From positions 2,294,001 through 2,358,000 of the forward strand of contig OX337229.1 of the NCBI GenBank assembly GCA_946965045.2: a DNA stretch of 64,000 bases. Reading direction: 5' to 3'. Positions 44,572 through 56,591 of this stretch are shown here, piece after piece; position 1 is the stretch's first letter; every line of letters starts with the position of its first letter. The DNA comes from Epithemia pelagica. Lineage: Eukaryota > Bacillariophyta > Bacillariophyceae > Surirellales > Surirellaceae. The notes below the pieces were generated by a model. It saw nothing but the letters and a program-made list of their open reading frames with translations, was not told the origin of the DNA and searched no databases. Both the position numbers and the translations under genes were made by a program.

Positions 44572-44811
44572 TGAATAAATAATCACGGGCGCCCCCTTTG
44601 TAACCTACGAAGGGCCTCGCCATGCCTCGCTACGCACCGCCTGGCATCGCCCGGCCCCTAGTTATGTGTTCGCTAGTGGGTACCGTGGTCGCTATTTGGC
44701 CCCTACGTGAGCGATTTGCCCCCAAAGGGCACCCCTAGTTTAGTCATCATAATTTCTGATAGTTTGATTGTTGCAAGCCGTATTTTGCGTCTGGCCGTCA
44801 GTTTTTATTCA
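44572..44811 (+). repeat. 5' LTR of copia B
   Basis: 240 bp, TGAATAAA...TTTATTCA, with 8-bp inverted termini. GTTTATCAGACCC follows as a possible primer-binding site. Confidence 0.95.
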
Positions 44812-45306
44812 GTTTATCAGACCCAAGTCTGTTGTTTCCCCACTGTTCGCCGGACGGCAAGCGCCTGATCAACGCTCGGGAGTTGTTCGCGCTAAGCGGC
44901 TTCGTCACTCGCTCGCTTGCGTCATCTCTGTGACTTGTTTTTGTCACTGTGGGACCCACTCGCTAATTTGTGACTTGCGACTGCACAACGTACCGTGCAC
45001 GTGCTCGTACACGTGGACCGTCCATCCACGCGCTCCGTACGACTCAATTATATAAGCCTGCTGGCTTTCGACACGTGCCTGCTTGCTCGCGGAATCGCCG
45101 GTTCGCCGACTCGCGGATTCGCCGATCGCCAGCCCGCTCGCTCGCGGAATCGCCGGACGACTACTCGCCGATTCACTCGCAGATTGTTGGCTCACAGAAA
45201 TTCGCTCTTCCCATCACAATTGCAAATTTCTGCACAAGAACAAGCCTTCCCTTGCCATCCGTTTGACCTTCTACTACCCTTCTACCCTTCATCCGACCCT
45301 TGAACC

Positions 45307-47382
45307 ATGGCCGCAAATGCCTTCCGTACTGCACTGGGCCGCTGTGGCTACGACAATGCTACCGTTGGGTACCTAACGCAACAGGGCTTCACGACAACGG
45401 ATCAGTTCCTGGAGTTTCCTATCAACGAAGTAAAGCCCATGCTGAAGACACTAGCCAAGAACCTACCTGACGGCGTCACCCTACCCTACCAATTCAACCT
45501 CAAGTTCCTTGGCTTCCGAATGTGGTTGGAATACCGTTCTGTCCGTGGTCAGGACCTTGATGCTGGTGCTTATACTGGTGACGTAATCACCAAGTGGATG
45601 AGACGCGTAACGGAACTCGCGAATGCCACCACCACTGATGGTCAGGATGACCCAGTACCACCCAAAAGGCTAACGAACCTTGCCGATTGGGAACGTCACG
45701 ATGGAATGTGGCGCACGTACTTGGGTCAGCACCGTAATCCGACAACGGGAGTGCCGCTCACCTACGTATTGCGTGAGGAGTCCGACGTACCGGACGACGC
45801 ACTAACCGCCGATTACGACTGCATTGACGACGACCTAGTCGCGACCACTCGTCATGAGGGGGACCAGTACAAAGCCGACCGACGCAGAGTGTATGAGCTT
45901 TACTACCCTCTTATCTACGATGGTCCGGCATGGACGTTTGCTAAAACGCACGCGAAATCGAAGGACGGCCGTGAGGCCTACCTAACCGTCAAGCGGCAAG
46001 CCACTGGACAGGCCGCGAGCATCCTGCGCAAGAAACAGGCTTATGCGCAGATCGCAAATGCTAAGTTTACAGGACGAGGGAAGTACCGCTTCCATGACTA
46101 CATCCACCGTCACCAACATGCGCACAACACCCTGGAAGAGCTTGGCGAAACGGTCGCGGAAACGAAAAAAGTGACCGATTTCATGAATGGGATCACCGAT
46201 CCGACGCTCGTCCAAGCAAAGACCGTCGTCAACGGTGACCAGGAGAAGTTGGAGAACTTCGAAGCGTGCCAGCAATACTTCTTGACTGTGCACAGTGCCG
46301 CCAAAACCGAAACGCACGACGACTCTCGCAAGATCGCCGCTGCTAGTACCACTCCAAGTAAAGGAAAGGGCAAAGGGCGCAATCAGAAAAAGAGCAAGAA
46401 AAAGAAGGACCGCGTTCATGCTGGTCACTACGATGCCGACGAATGGGCAGACCTGACGGAGGACGAACGCAAACAAGTCCAGGCTCTTCGCAAAGAGCGC
46501 AAAGAAAAGCGGAAGCTTGGATCCGTCACCACAGACGACTCTTCCAACGCATCGTCGAAGAGATCGAAAACGTCGCATGGGAGTACTGCTGAGGACGCAA
46601 TCTCAGTAGACATTGATGACGACGCTAAGCCTGAGGCTAAGACCAACGTATCGGTCATTATGGAAGTGGACGAGAACTTGCTTGACTCCTCTGTTGACAA
46701 CGTACCGTCGCCAGACAAGCACTCCAAGTTCCGCGCTTCCGCCTCACCTGCAAAATCATCCAAAGATGATTCGCAGCCGACAAAGTCCTCAGCTGGCAAC
46801 AGCTTTGGACGTTTCGCGCATAAGGCTAAAGCACAACCGAACGAACCCGGATCTGCGTCCGTCAAATCCGTACGTACTCGCCCCATGGGGGAATACGAGA
46901 CCTATCCACCGATGTGGCAATGGGAAGAGGACGGACGTCCTGATATGAGTCATATGACCATCCCACCAGTCCCGGAACACGGCGACATCTTTGTAAAGCT
47001 GCCGCTACCGGTCAAAGGCAAGTTTGCTGAAGGGCCTCGCAACGTCCGCTCACTTACCAAGCATGACCAAAGTATGCTGAAAGGAAGCTTCCGCGAAGAG
47101 ATCGACACTATTGTACACAATAGTCCAGTTTGGTCTTGGCGCTGGTCTAAAATGTCAGGCTATGAACGAGAAGAGCGCCAAATGTACCATGTGTGCAGAC
47201 GCTTAGCCGAGCACACGGAAGTGTTCGACGAAGCTTTGAAATACACTATGCTTGCCAATGGACAATTGGCTGCCGCAGAGCGAAGGCGTAATGTATGCGG
47301 TCGTTATTCCGCCGATCTTGAATTCGATGTCCGTGACCCGAATGTCTCTGACAAGTCTGCCGACAAGTCTAATTCCTCCTGA
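45307..47382 (+). CDS. Gag of copia B, intact
   Basis: 691 codons, nearly identical to Gag of copia A (for example MRRVTELAN against MKRVTELAN). It has the same basic tract and the same TCC TCC TGA TGG AGT stop context, with pol following in the same frame. Confidence 0.92.
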   Translation: MAANAFRTALGRCGYDNATVGYLTQQGFTTTDQFLEFPINEVKPMLKTLAKNLPDGVTLPYQFNLKFLGFRMWLEYRSVRGQDLDAGAYTGDVITKWMRRVTELANATTTDGQDDPVPPKRLTNLADWERHDGMWRTYLGQHRNPTTGVPLTYVLREESDVPDDALTADYDCIDDDLVATTRHEGDQYKADRRRVYELYYPLIYDGPAWTFAKTHAKSKDGREAYLTVKRQATGQAASILRKKQAYAQIANAKFTGRGKYRFHDYIHRHQHAHNTLEELGETVAETKKVTDFMNGITDPTLVQAKTVVNGDQEKLENFEACQQYFLTVHSAAKTETHDDSRKIAAASTTPSKGKGKGRNQKKSKKKKDRVHAGHYDADEWADLTEDERKQVQALRKERKEKRKLGSVTTDDSSNASSKRSKTSHGSTAEDAISVDIDDDAKPEAKTNVSVIMEVDENLLDSSVDNVPSPDKHSKFRASASPAKSSKDDSQPTKSSAGNSFGRFAHKAKAQPNEPGSASVKSVRTRPMGEYETYPPMWQWEEDGRPDMSHMTIPPVPEHGDIFVKLPLPVKGKFAEGPRNVRSLTKHDQSMLKGSFREEIDTIVHNSPVWSWRWSKMSGYEREERQMYHVCRRLAEHTEVFDEALKYTMLANGQLAAAERRRNVCGRYSADLEFDVRDPNVSDKSADKSNSS

Positions 47383-47388
47383 TGGAGT

Positions 47389-50300
47389 GTGCCCTGTGCA
47401 TCCGCTGCCGAAGCAGTAAAAATTGATAAAACGAATCTTATTGTTCAATCGAATGCACACGTAGGCACCCATTATAGTTATTCTAAACGTTTCGCACATC
47501 GTCTATGTGCTATGAACACCGACGAATATGGTGTTGAGACCATTGAGCTCACCTGTGAGTTGGACTCACACGCGGACACCTGTGCCGTGGGAAGAGACTT
47601 CGTAATGCTCTCCGAAGCCCACCGCTATATCAGTGTGCATCCGTTCGCGGAGGAATATAACCCGCTGACCAATGTCCCTATTGCGACTGTTGCCACTGTC
47701 TGGACTGACAGCGAAAACCAGTCTTACTTGCTGGTTATCCACCAAGCATTGTTTTTAGGGGACCGTATGGGCAGTTCGTTACTCTGTCCGAACCAGATGC
47801 GTGCCCATGGCATCGTTGTCAACGACGTACCTAAACAGTTTGACCCGCACAGCACGCATAGTATCCACGTACCGGATGCCGATCTCACTATCCCGCTCAC
47901 CATGGCTGGTGTGATAAGTGGTTTCGCCACTCGCAAACCCACTTCTGACGAGCTGGAACACTTGCCACAAGTTGTGCTAACTGCCGATAGCCCATGGCAA
48001 CCTCGTTCTACCGCCTTTGCGGACGCGGAGGAGAAACTGGGTGTAGCTGCCGCTACTGTCGTTCGCAATGGCGATCCGAATTCGATTGCCGCATCCTCCA
48101 TTCCACGACTCATCAAAGCAGTGCGAACGTACCAGCATGCTTTTGCCAATCCATCACCCGATCTGGACGCCGACGCACAAGGCGACGACCTATACGAACG
48201 CTTGATAGCGACGGTCACTGTTCATCCAGAGAAGGAGGAGCCTGATGTAGTCCCGGAGGACAAACGTGAACGTCGGCTGTACATGATCAAGACTGCTAAC
48301 GAGTCTTCCCAATCCGATCCTGCTGGAAAGGGAGTGCTTGACGCAGCCGTACTGTCACAACGTTGGGGCATTGGTTTACCCAAAGCGAAGAATACGCTTA
48401 AAGTGACGACGCAGGCTGGAGTACGAAACGTATTAATCCCATCTGAGCGTAAGGTCCGTAAGAAGGCACCGTGGCTCAAATTCCCCAATGTGAAAGGCCG
48501 TTGGTTCTCGGACGAGATGTTTGCCAAGGAAGTTTCACTGAACGGGGACACGGGCGCCTCGATCTTTACAGACGGCAAAGGATTCGACCACGTTTATCCC
48601 TGGAAGTCGAAAAAGCAACATCCTGAAGGATTGATGTCTTTGATTCACAATGTAGGGATTCCCCAAACAATGGTATCTGATGGTGCCCGAGAATTGTTCC
48701 TAGGGAAGTCCCGTGAAATATGCAACGAGTACCGCATAAAGATGGAGAAAACGGTTCCTTATAGTCCATGGCAGAACGCCGCCGAAGCGAGCATTCGTGA
48801 ACTAAAGAAGGGAGTTGTCAAGATTATGAGGACAACCGGCGCACCACGACGTTTATGGAGCTATGCTCTTAAATGGTGCTCACACGTACGGCAACTCACG
48901 GCATCCGATATCCCTGAATTAGATGGACGTACACCGTTCGAGCATGTAATTGGCTCAACGCCAGACATCTCTCCATTAGCCATGTTCCAATTCTATCAGC
49001 CGGTGTATTATCGCATGCCCATGGCACAGTTTCCCTTCGAAAAAAGACTGATTGGCCGATGGTTGGGTTTAGCCGATGATTGCACCGATGATATGGCCTA
49101 TGAAATCCTAACGCAAGAGGGCAATCATGTCACACGGAAAGATGTGTGGGCCATTCCGGAAGACGACCTGAAGAATCCGACGATTCATCAGCAGTTGTTG
49201 GACTATGATGCCGCTATTCAAACGCAAATGAAAGAGCCGCCATCTGATGGCACAACTGGGAGCGATCCACCCCCAGACCTCTTTGACGAAGGTGAACTTC
49301 TAGAGCCCTTGTTCCCGGAGGCCGAAGCCCTGGAATCCGACGCGTACACGCCGGAGGAACTAGACGAATACCTCACCGCTGAAGTCATGCTGCCGCGAGG
49401 AGGTGAAAGCGCTCGAGCGAAAATCATTGGACGCACGAAAGATGCTCATGGGCGACCTATTGGTGAGCGTGACGCAAACCCAATCCTTGATACCCGGTAC
49501 TACGATGTACAGTTTCCGGATGGATCGGTCGAGTCGTATGCAACCAATATGATCGCAGAGAATCTGTATTCGCAAGTTGACCCGGAGGGTAATGCGTTCA
49601 ACACATTGAAAGCCATTGTGGGGCACCGCAGTGATGAGACCGCAGTTAAGCGAACAGACGCATCGTTCCTTGACGGCACATCACACCACACAACGAAGGG
49701 CTGGGAAATGCAATGTGAACTGTCCGATCAATCGACTGTTTGGCTGCCGCTCAAAGACGTCAAGAATGGAAATATGATTGAAGCCGCCGAATACGCAGTA
49801 TCCACTGGCATCGCAAAAGAGCCTGCTTTCGCATGGTGGGTGCCACGTGCACTTCGCAAACGAGACCGCATTATCAAAAAGGTAAAGTCACGTTATTGGA
49901 AGCGAACGCACAAGTAAGGCATTGAGTTGCCCCACTCTGTGGACAAAGCCCTGGCGATTGACCGCCGAACGGGGACTGACTTCTGGCGTAAGGCTATTGA
50001 GAAAGAAATGAAGAACGTTGGCATTGCTTTCGAATTTCCAGCTGATGGCGAAGTGCCTTCTGGATACAAGCATATTCCCTGTCATATGGTTTTTGACATC
50101 AAATCAGACCTGCGACGAAAAGCACGGTTAGTGGCCGGAGGCCACAAGACTGATCCACCCAAAGAATCGACCTATTCTAGTGTGGTATCACGCGATAGCG
50201 TACGCATTGCTTTTACTATCGCTGCACTAAATGGTCTTGATGTTCTCGTCGGGGACGTGCAAAACGCATATCTCAACGCACCGACTAAAGAGAAGACCTA

Positions 50301-51618
50301 TACCACCGCGGGACTCGAATTTGGACCAGATAAGGTTGGACAACCTGCACTGATAGTGCGCGCATTATATGGTCTCAAAAGTTCTGCCGCAAGATGGCGT
50401 GATCACATCGCCGCAACGCTCCGCGATATGGGATTTAAGATGTGTCAAGCTGATCCGGATGTATGGCTTCGAGCGAACACTCGACCATCTGATGGGTTCC
50501 AGTATTACGAGTATGTTTTGGTCTATATTGATGATCTGCTGATTGTTAGTCATGATCCCAAAACCGTGATGCAGGACCTGCAGAGGCGCTATACGATCAA
50601 GCCTGACAGTATCAAACCACCAGACGAATACTTGGGATCCGAAATACGGCGTTATACCATACCCGGCACGCAAGATCCGTCGAACCGTGATCGTTGGGCC
50701 ATGTCCGCTGACAAGTATTGTAAGCGTGCTCTTGCCGAAGTTGAAACGGAACTGGAGAAATCCGGAGAAAAGCTGAAGTCAAAAGTGACGACGCCGATCG
50801 CCGATGGATATCGCCCGGAATTGGATGCGACTCCTGAACTCGACGCAAGACGTGCAAACTATTACCAAGGACTGATCGGTATTCTCCGTTGGATTGTTGA
50901 ACTCGGTCGTATCGACATTACAACCGCAGTCTCCCATATGTCCCGTTTTATGGCGAATCCACGAGAAGGACATCTCGAGCAAACGTTGCACATCTTCGCG
51001 TATCTGAAGAAGTACGATAAATCCGCCATTGTGTTCGACGACACAACCCCTGACTTCGACGAGTCACGTTTTACCCGACCGGATTGGTCTGAGTATTATC
51101 CTGATGCTGCCGAGCCGATTCCGCCAAACGCACCAGCACCGCGTGGAAACGCTGTCACCACGACTTGCTTTGTCGATGCTGATCATGCTGGATGTCGTGT
51201 CACACGGCGCTCTCAAACAGGAGTCCTATTGTTCTTACAACGAGCACCGATCATGTGGTATTCAAAACGACAAAACACTGTTGAGACGTCTACATTTGGC
51301 AGTGAGTTCGTAGCGATGAAGACTGCCATTGAAATGATTGAAGCATTTCGTTATAAGTTGCGAATGATGGGTATCCCGTTGGATGGAGAGACAAATGTGT
51401 TTTGCGACAATGAATCTGTGTTTAAGAACTCGACGCAGCCGGAATCAGTCCTAAAGAAGAAGCACAACGCAATTGCTTATCATCGGACTCGTGAAGCGCA
51501 AGCTGCTGGACTTGTGCGCATTGCATGGGAAGAAGGTGAAACGAATCTTGCCGATATCCTAACCAAACTGCTACCCGGACCTCGATTGCGATTCTTGGCC
51601 CAACGTATCATGTGGTAG
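47389..51618 (+). pseudogene. Pol of copia B, one in-frame TAA
   Basis: Same domains as copia A Pol: DSHADTCAVG protease, integrase with SDGARELFLG and NAAEASIREL, RT with YIDD (about 50,524), RNase H ending RIMW. TAA at 49915 replaces the TAT (Tyr) codon of copia A, between integrase and RT (THK-stop-GIELPHSV). Everything after it stays open to 51,618. The stop would remove RT and RNase H unless read through. Confidence 0.93.
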
Positions 51619-51740
51619 CACCCCTTTTAGATCCAAAATGGGATCGCCCCCCTTTTTAGAATAGTCCGACGTACTGGACCGGCCTCTGCTGACATGACGA
51701 ACTAAACGAAGTTGCCCACCCCGATTTTGTTCGCGGGGAC

Positions 51741-51980
51741 TGAATAAATAATCACGGGCGCCCCCTTTGTAACCTACGAAGGGCCTCGCCATGCCTCGCT
51801 ACGCACCGCCTGGCATCGCCCGGCCCCTAGTTATGTGTTCGCTAGTGGGTACCGTGGTCGCTATTTGGCCCCTACGTGAGCGATTTGCCCCCAAAGGGCA
51901 CCCCTAGTTTAGTCATCATAATTTCTGATAGTTTGATTGTTGCAAGCCGTATATTGCGTCTGTCCGTCAGTTTTTATTCA
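51741..51980 (+). repeat. 3' LTR of copia B
   Basis: 240 bp, differing from the 5' LTR at two positions near the 3' end (TATATTGCGTCTGTCC against TATTTTGCGTCTGGCC). Confidence 0.95.
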
Positions 51981-52354
51981 AAACAAAGTACACGGACGAT
52001 ATCCTATCGGGTTGATTAAAAATCGAAAAAAGCTGCTGTTGTCCTTCCTCCGAGGTACGAAGCGTGATGTCGTTGAGATGAGGCCAGTGATAAGAGAAAC
52101 TATCCACGAGTTGGGGGGGGGGGGGGGGGGGAGGTGGGCCGAAGTTCGGTTTACCACAATAGTCGAAGATGGGCGGAATGGCACACATTCGGCGCGGCCA
52201 ATCTACTCGTGTGGGAAAGCATTTTGGTGGTAGTTGGGTCAAAGGGGGTGAAATCGCAATATCGATGGTTCGGTCATATAGGGCTGTGGTCCCCCGTCCA
52301 GAGGTACGGTAGCAGAAGAAAGTCTCGCCGTGGCCACGAATAATCACTTCTTGA
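51981..52354. other. Junction region with a G19 homopolymer, no clear gene
   Basis: Nineteen consecutive G at 52113-52131. The minus strand keeps an open frame containing a proline run encoded by this tract. The part near 52,354 may belong to the LINE; the part near 51,981 may belong to the interrupted host element of copia B. Confidence 0.5.
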
Positions 52355-53944
52355 TCATTGGTAATATTGTAATAAGTAGGCCAGAGCCGTTCGGCTTGGC
52401 GACTGATTTTGTTGGAAGCGAGAGCAATACCAAGTTTCTTGCCTTTTAAGACCAGACTTCCAAACTAGACGACCCGTCGGGAGCAGCATTGCATCCGAGT
52501 GTTCTGGTGGCGACAGAGCAATCCATGTGCCGTAACGTGGTTGTCGTGTTATCATCACTGTTGGTAAGCGAGACAGAGATACCTTTTGTCCTTCATGAAG
52601 AGCCGAATATTGTTCACACTGAGGCATCAATCGTCGAGACCAAAGGATGCCGAGTCCTGCATTCCACAAACCGTCAAAGATATGTATGACTCTTAACCGA
52701 TCGATCTTCGGGTCGCCCGGGTCTTTCTCGAGCATAGTGTTGTGGACGGTGATCCAGCGGTCAGCCACGTGTCCCAATTTGAAGGAAGTAGTGAGCACAC
52801 GACCCATGATGCCAAATAGATACGCGCAGCTGTTGGCGGCAGGTGCTTGTTGTGAGACAGACTCCGCCTGAGTGACAATGCGATCACCCAAGGTACGGTC
52901 GGGGGCCGCTCGTGGAACAACGACAGAATCGGGGCATAGAGCTTGAACTGCGGTTGGAGTATTATCTGGCTTTTTTACATCCAGAAGCAACAAGGACTTG
53001 TAGTGGCCCAGATGGACACCGCTGGGCGAGGTGGATGTCGACTCGTTCCATCTTTGGAATTTTTGTCGGAGGTCAGCTCCGGTTATCTTGTTGGAGATTC
53101 TGGGAAGGTCGGAACCTTGGAGTTGTTGTAACAAGGCCGTCGTAGCGGGCGTGGTATTGTCAAGGGCCAATGCTCGTTGAATACCTGCATGGCCATGACA
53201 GGCATTGCGACCTAAGCACTCTAGAACGGGGCCGTGGGTAAAGGGTCCCCGAGCTTGGCTGAAATGTTTTGGATTCCTTTGAATAAGACGTGGGCCGATG
53301 TGTTCTGGGTCGTGGAGCCATTCATAATCTTTGGTTGGGTGACAGTCAGGATCCAAAATGGGGACTTTGAGTGATGCCAGTCCTCCCCCTGATTGGTGTT
53401 TCTGAAGCATCGTTCTGAACCGGTAAAAGACCCGTTGGATAGACTCGACGCCTAATAGCCCGGCTAAGACCACGGATTTCTTTTGATCCAACACATTGGC
53501 CCAATATTCTGCCCGGGCTTCCAAGAACTCTTCTCGAAGCAACACTGCTTTTCGCTCACATTCTGCGAGGTACCCTTTCGCTTGACGAAGATGACGCAGC
53601 AAGATCGTTCTAGTAGGTTGTCGCGTAAACTCCGGCGGGTCCCATTGAGCTTCTGATGCCAACTGTGCTCTCTCATGAGCAAACGACCGTCCGGTACGGA
53701 GCTCTGATATCCATATGCGCCAAAGGCGTACCCGCCTTCGGGCATTTACCAATGTGGGTGACCAAGGATGGGAATGGGTAGCGCCGCATTTCTTTTCAGC
53801 CAAGAGCATGCCCCTTGTCAAATCTTCCACCAAACCGTTAAGAAGCTTGGGTATATCGGGATGAGAAGGATTCGTGATGGCCAGTTGTTCTAATTGTTCG
53901 GATCTTGGGAGCAAGTTGTGTTGGTCCGAATATTCATGTACCAA
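52355..53944 (-). pseudogene. LINE reverse transcriptase N-terminal region, palm deleted
   Basis: Continues the endonuclease frame after one TGA. It is helical and basic, then has the RT start: ISNKITGADLRQKFQRWN, STSPSGVHLGHYKSLL, DRWITVHNTMLEKDPGDPKI, DRLRVIHIFDGLWNAGLGI. The expected FYADD-type catalytic box is absent. Directly after ALHEGQK the sequence resembles the post-RT segment in a neighbouring frame (VSLTNSDDNT, HMDCSVATRTLGCNAAPDG), so the palm seems to have been removed by an internal deletion near 52,580. Confidence 0.72.
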
Positions 53945-55049
53945 TCATCGGTACTGCATCGCGTGTTCGATCCGGTGTGAGTGTAAAAGCCGTGTAGCAG
54001 TAATATTGACAGGTGTCGGCTGGCCGCCGAAGAATTGTTTGACATCAAGATCGACAAATAAACCGCGATGATCAGACGAAAAGAATTCATGATAAGCAGA
54101 AATGCCGGCTCGTGCCGTGCAATTTGCTATAAGTCGGGTGCCAAAAATGTAGTCCAAGCGTTTGGAACCGCGTTGAAACGTGCCGGGTGGAGCTGCATAC
54201 AAGGACGAATGGCGAAGGAGATGTAAATCGGTCAGTTGGCAGTCCTGAACAAACTGAAGGAGCTGACTGTTCCTGTCATACATGCTTTCATTAGCATCCA
54301 ACATTACTATGACTTCGTAGTCATCGTGGACGAGACGTGCCAGTTCTGCTTTGAGATCGACGAAGAATTGCTGTCGGGGGTCTGGGTTCCGTTGAGGTTG
54401 CTGTGTACGTAACATTTGCCATTGTTGCATGAACGCAGTGCGGCCGCCGGCCTGACTAGGGTCTTGAGCACAAACGCGATACGCAGAGATCACAGCCAGT
54501 TTGCTACGGTGCTTCCCGCGGATGAGCAAAGTAGACCAGCGGCCCAAATGGAGGGGGTCCGAGAGTCTTCTGCACCGAGGTTGCCATGTACCATGTGCCA
54601 GGACGCATGTGCCGCCCGCTTTGTAGTAGCTGTTATAACGGATGCTGGATGTGGCGGTAGACAGCGTACATGGTTTGAGGACTTGATTGAATTGACAGAA
54701 GATAGCATGTTGAGCTTCCGAATTCCGCCAGTCGATGTTGGTCTCTGCCAGGCCCAGGACGTCGATCTCCGCGCCGAGAGCAGTGATGGCCATAGACTGA
54801 ACATGACTAAATTCCGATGCCGATTTCAGGCCGTTGATGTTTTGAAAATATACTCGCATATGATGTTCTTGTTTAGGAATACATGGGTCGCCCCAGGATT
54901 CATTCGATAAAATGTTGTTAGGGTAGTTAGGGAAGTCGTGGATGCTTGTCTGAATGATAGTGGGTGGGATGGATGGGTCTGGATCTGGTGGTGGTGGTGG
55001 TGATGGTGGTGGTGTACGAATCGAAAAGGAAGGAGACTCGGGTAGTCGC
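53945..55049 (-). pseudogene. LINE AP-type endonuclease domain
   Basis: Endonuclease/exonuclease/phosphatase fold that nicks target DNA to prime reverse transcription. Motifs in order: MRVYFQNINGLK, IDVLGLAETNIDWRN, YKAGGTCVLAHG, VIVMLDANES, RGSKRLDYIFGTRL and FFSSDHRGLFVD, giving the expected N, E, D, D and H residues. A TGA at 53945 separates it from the RT part in the same frame. The open frame extends back to 55,582, but beyond about 55,050 it overlaps ORF1. Confidence 0.85.
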
Positions 55050-56591
55050 CTATGATTGTTGCCTTGGGGGATTGGGTGCCGCGGGGGGTCGAGCGGCTGG
55101 GTTGGTGTTGGAAGGTTGTTCCGTTGCAGAGGTGTTCCGAGGTGGGGAGGAGGAAGGTTGATGGACACTCCCGGGCCTGGAGTCACTGATACTGGGCCGA
55201 CGACGGGCGTAAGGGTTGATGATGGTACTGGACGGCCGGCGCTGTGTGGCAGTAGCCCCAGCCACATCATCCCGGTTAGCCATAACCCGAGGTAAGGAAA
55301 CCGAAGGTGCCACCGCCGGCGGGGTCGGGGCGGAGCTGGTTGATGGTGCCGTATTAGTTGCCGTGTTTGTTGGAGGGACAGTTGGAGCAGGTACCTGGGG
55401 AAAAAGAGTAGTCGGGGCAGGTGGTGCATTCTGTGAGTTGGTGGCCGGGTTGGGGTTGTCGTCCGGAACATGGATAGGGGACGAGTTCTCAAGAGCATAT
55501 TGGGTGTCCGGAGAGAAGGGTGGACAAGTTCGCTTGTGTGGAGGACTGTTGGTGTCCGGATCGTTTCCGGAAGACGATTCACGGGGGCGACTGCTAGACG
55601 GACGATTCGGAGTTTCCGATGTTTGGACTTGAGAATGGATGACGATTGCTGTGGAGTTGACTGGGGGAGTGGGGACTGGATTGTCAGTATTGACCGCCGT
55701 AGGAGCTTGTGGTTGGACTGGAGGGATAGTTGGACTGGGGGTAATTGCCGGAGGTGGTGTATCAGCCAAAGGTTGTTGGCCGCGGATCAAAGATGCAAGA
55801 GACTCAAACTGTTGCTGCGTCGTCTGAAACAACCGGTCAAGAGCAGTCGACACTTGGTGTTGATTTTCGCTATGTTGTTGTTGCGTAGCTTGGATAGCTT
55901 GGACCTGATCCTGAATCTTGCCGTGATTGGTAGTGAGTTCCTCCTGACTGGTTCGAACGGAAGTTAGTTGAGTAGCCTGGCTTGAAACCTGATGTTGTAA
56001 GGATTTTAATTCCGCTTGGAGTGACTTCGACTGGGCGGTCTGAGCCTGGAGTTGTGTTTCCAGCTGAGTCACCTTGTTCTCGAGAGCTGCAGAAATAGTC
56101 GTCGTGGCAGAAGTTAAGGCTGTCGATTGTGAAGAAGAAACTGTCAAAGCATCAGCGTAGGAAACCTGTTTCTTCTTGAACGAGCGAGAGTTCCGGGATG
56201 ACGGGGGAGCAGTAGGATTCTTGAACACCGGCTGCCAGGGGCTGACTAGCTCTGGGAATGTTTGTTGATCAATCATAACACGGACTGCGGGCTTCTTTGT
56301 CTGGGGACAAGCTCGACCGGCCGGGAGAGTCATGTTAAGACCAGACGCCTCCATGTTAGCTGCTCGTGCCTTGTGATCCGCTCTGATAGCATGGCGAAAT
56401 GGCTGTCGGCAGACATCGTTGGGAGAGAAGTCTTGATACGTATCGACTGCTCGGTACAGAGAAGCAAAATGGTCGTCAAAGCATTCACTGTTGCGTTGCA
56501 AGAGATCACTATGACACAAAAGTTTCCACGAGCCAAAGTGAGATTCAGGTTCAATGGCCATAAATTGCGGTGTGTTTTTGGGGTCATTCAC
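55050..56591 (-). pseudogene. LINE ORF1 protein with coiled coil
   Basis: The N-terminal part (TPQFMAIEPESHFGSWKLL, FDDHFASLYRAVDTYQDF) leads to a long coiled coil at roughly residues 160-270 (VTQLETQLQAQTAQSKSLQA, SLQHQVSSQATQL), then a Pro/Thr/Ser-rich tail. ORF1 proteins of LINEs multimerise through such coiled coils and bind the element RNA. A one-base frameshift near 56,600 separates it from its N-terminus at 56,584-57,027. Confidence 0.65.

Larger units (their letters stand above)
44572..51980 (+). mobile_element. Copia B: near-identical inverted copy of copia A
   Basis: 7,409 bp, exactly the length of copia A, on the plus strand, with 240-bp LTRs differing at two positions. Gag is intact. 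Pol has one nonsense change. The flanks share AAAC (44568-44571 and 51981-51984), a possible shortened target duplication. Confidence 0.95.

Noticed and set aside
44812-45306. Direct repeats in the copia leaders suggesting a CRISPR-like or tRNA feature
   Set aside because: Short CG-rich direct repeats occur, but there is no regular spacer pattern and no cloverleaf was found.
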